The notes beneath the pieces are model-generated. The model was given only the letters and a program-made list of their open reading frames with translations, was not told the origin of the DNA and ran no database searches. From contig NZ_FNNR01000014.1 of NCBI RefSeq assembly GCF_900106835.1, positions 52,765 to 116,764 on the forward strand: 64,000 bases of DNA, in the 5' to 3' direction. This DNA is from Arthrobacter sp. cf158. GTDB taxonomy: Bacteria; Actinomycetota; Actinomycetes; Actinomycetales; Micrococcaceae. Of the stretch, positions 63,124-64,000 are shown one piece after another. Position 1 is the stretch's first letter, and every line of letters begins with the position of its first letter. Both the position numbers and the translations under genes were made by a program.

Positions 63124-63140
63124 GGTACCAAACCGGTACC
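63124..63140. promoter_or_regulatory. GGTACC pair upstream of antitoxin
   Basis: GGTACC at 63124-63129 and 63135-63140 (11 bases apart, both within the repeat GGTACC-CAAAC-type units). Spacing of one helical turn suits cooperative binding of ribbon-helix-helix dimers. Confidence 0.5.
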
Positions 63141-63541
63141 CAAACGGGCCGGAATGAGGACATTCTCCACCGAGGGAAGTAATACCGAATAACGGCGCAT
63201 ATGTCGGGAAGAGAACCAGCGCCGGGCCCCATAGACGCTGCGAACCCGCCCAGCGACAGTACACGCTGAAGAATCGGGCAGCTCACGTCATGGCGCCCCA
63301 CCTCAGCCTGCCCATGAATGACCAGAAGCAACAACGCTGTTTGTCATTCTAATATCCGATCATGGCTGGACGGGCGCCGTGCAACGAAGGCGCTACCGCG
63401 CCGACCCCGGACCCAGAGAGAAAACGTCCCTCACAACCTCCCGAACCTGCCCCCGGCCCCACCCAGCGGACCAGGTCCCCTATCAGAACAGCCCACAAGA
63501 CCAAGACCCTAGACACAACGCACGTACGAAGGAAAAGGGCA
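63141..63541. other. Intergenic interval before DUF4192 gene
   Basis: About 400 bases between the antitoxin operator and the DUF4192 start. No gene or RNA feature is supported; an AAGGAAAAGG RBS lies immediately before 63542. Confidence 0.5.
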
Positions 63542-64000
63542 ATGAATGCGCTCACCATCAAAGACCCAGCAGACCTACTGAGCTTCATCGGACATACCCT
63601 CGGCTTCTGGCCACAAGAAAGCCTGGTCTGCATCACCCTGGACAAAGGCAAGGTCGGCGCCACCCTGCGCATCGACCTTCCCCGCCAACCCGGGACAGAA
63701 CTCCCTTACGCCCGCACCGTCAGCAGCTACCTCACTTGCGACACCAACGCGACAAGTATCGTCTTCGCCCTCTACACCTCCCAGCACTGCGAACCCGGTC
63801 AGCCCAAACCACATGCAGCGACCATCGCAGCCCTTACCGGAGTCCTCGCCGAGAACGGCGTCAGCATCCGCGACGGAATCTTCGTCAACGACGACACCTA
63901 CTCCCCCTACGACACCGAACCCGGCCAAAACATCACCCTGCCCATCAGCACCACCGAATACAGCCGAGTCAACGCCGAATTCATCTACCGCGGCAGCACC
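63542..64000 (+). CDS. DUF4192 protein (5' part, runs off window)
   Basis: From ATG 63542 (AAGGAAAAGG just upstream) the frame is open to the right edge, 153 residues. The start reads TIKDPADLLSFIGHTLGFWPQESLVCITLDKGKVGATLRIDLPRQ, the DUF4192 N-terminal pattern (LLSFIGHxLGFxPxESLV). The family is widespread in actinobacteria, often on plasmids and integrated elements; function unknown. Its location right of the att-like site fits membership of an integrated element. Confidence 0.75.
   Translation, partial: MNALTIKDPADLLSFIGHTLGFWPQESLVCITLDKGKVGATLRIDLPRQPGTELPYARTVSSYLTCDTNATSIVFALYTSQHCEPGQPKPHAATIAALTGVLAENGVSIRDGIFVNDDTYSPYDTEPGQNITLPISTTEYSRVNAEFIYRGST

Noticed and set aside
1..64000. 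CRISPR arrays, insertion sequences, rRNA genes or intact tRNA genes
   Set aside because: No regularly spaced repeats, transposase motifs or complete RNA genes were found on either strand by reading; only the tRNA 3' fragment at 62388-62408.

Overview
The window reads as a GC-rich actinobacterial chromosome, most likely Micrococcaceae (Arthrobacter/Paenarthrobacter type). Reasons: frequent GTG and TTG starts, tight ATGA/GTGA overlaps, a fused actinobacterial 2-oxoglutarate-decarboxylase-type E2-E1 protein, GluABCD-like and LacI/ABC sugar loci, and DUF4192 and Doc accessory genes. It is almost entirely catabolic and transport genes; no ribosomal or replication genes are seen. Genus is inference.

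Region 1 (1-12528) is a plant-glycan locus. A minus-strand operon (MalF- and MalG-type permeases, solute-binding lipoprotein, Gfo/Idh/MocA dehydrogenase, DUF6807/PmoA-like protein, cupin) is driven by a promoter with two perfect GTGATCGATCAC operators. A secreted beta-helix protein (broken by an in-frame TAG) and a GH2 glycosidase diverge from a second promoter region that carries a variant of the same operator plus a lac-like operator. The cognate LacI regulator is not in the window.

Region 2 (12536-30606) holds two apparently unassigned acid or aromatic-type catabolic operons: FAD oxidoreductase, SMP-30 lactonase-like, RraA-like and a small Ig-like protein on the minus strand; cupin, a ferric-type ABC importer, a CaiB CoA-transferase and a thiolase-like/DUF35 pair on the plus strand. 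A LysR gene and a four-gene polar amino-acid-type ABC importer follow, ending in a strong bidirectional terminator.

Region 3 (30695-44876) looks like a C5 (branched) dicarboxylate-CoA pathway: CaiB CoA-transferase, CitE-like lyase, MaoC hydratase and acyl-CoA dehydrogenase around a divergent promoter with paired repeats; then LysR, a short KGD-like paralogue, a two-component system with a TAXI lipoprotein and no TRAP channel, a GntR/FCD regulator and a KgtP-type symporter.

Region 4 (45459-61630) is a rhamnogalacturonan/galactan locus: AraC, a frameshifted DUF5107-TPR gene, a cellulase-like hydrolase, GH35 beta-galactosidase, a truncated sugar-binding lipoprotein whose permeases are missing, LacI, and two tandem PL11 rhamnogalacturonan lyases. 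Four GTGACCGGTCAC-type operators mark the LacI regulon.

Region 5 (61630-64000) appears to be the edge of an integrated element: a tRNA 3'-end fragment with its terminator (candidate attR), two copies of a 19-bp palindrome, a Doc/antitoxin pair whose Doc has Arg in place of the catalytic His, and the start of a DUF4192 gene.

Three genes are visibly broken (nonsense, one-base frameshift, truncation), all in the glycan loci.
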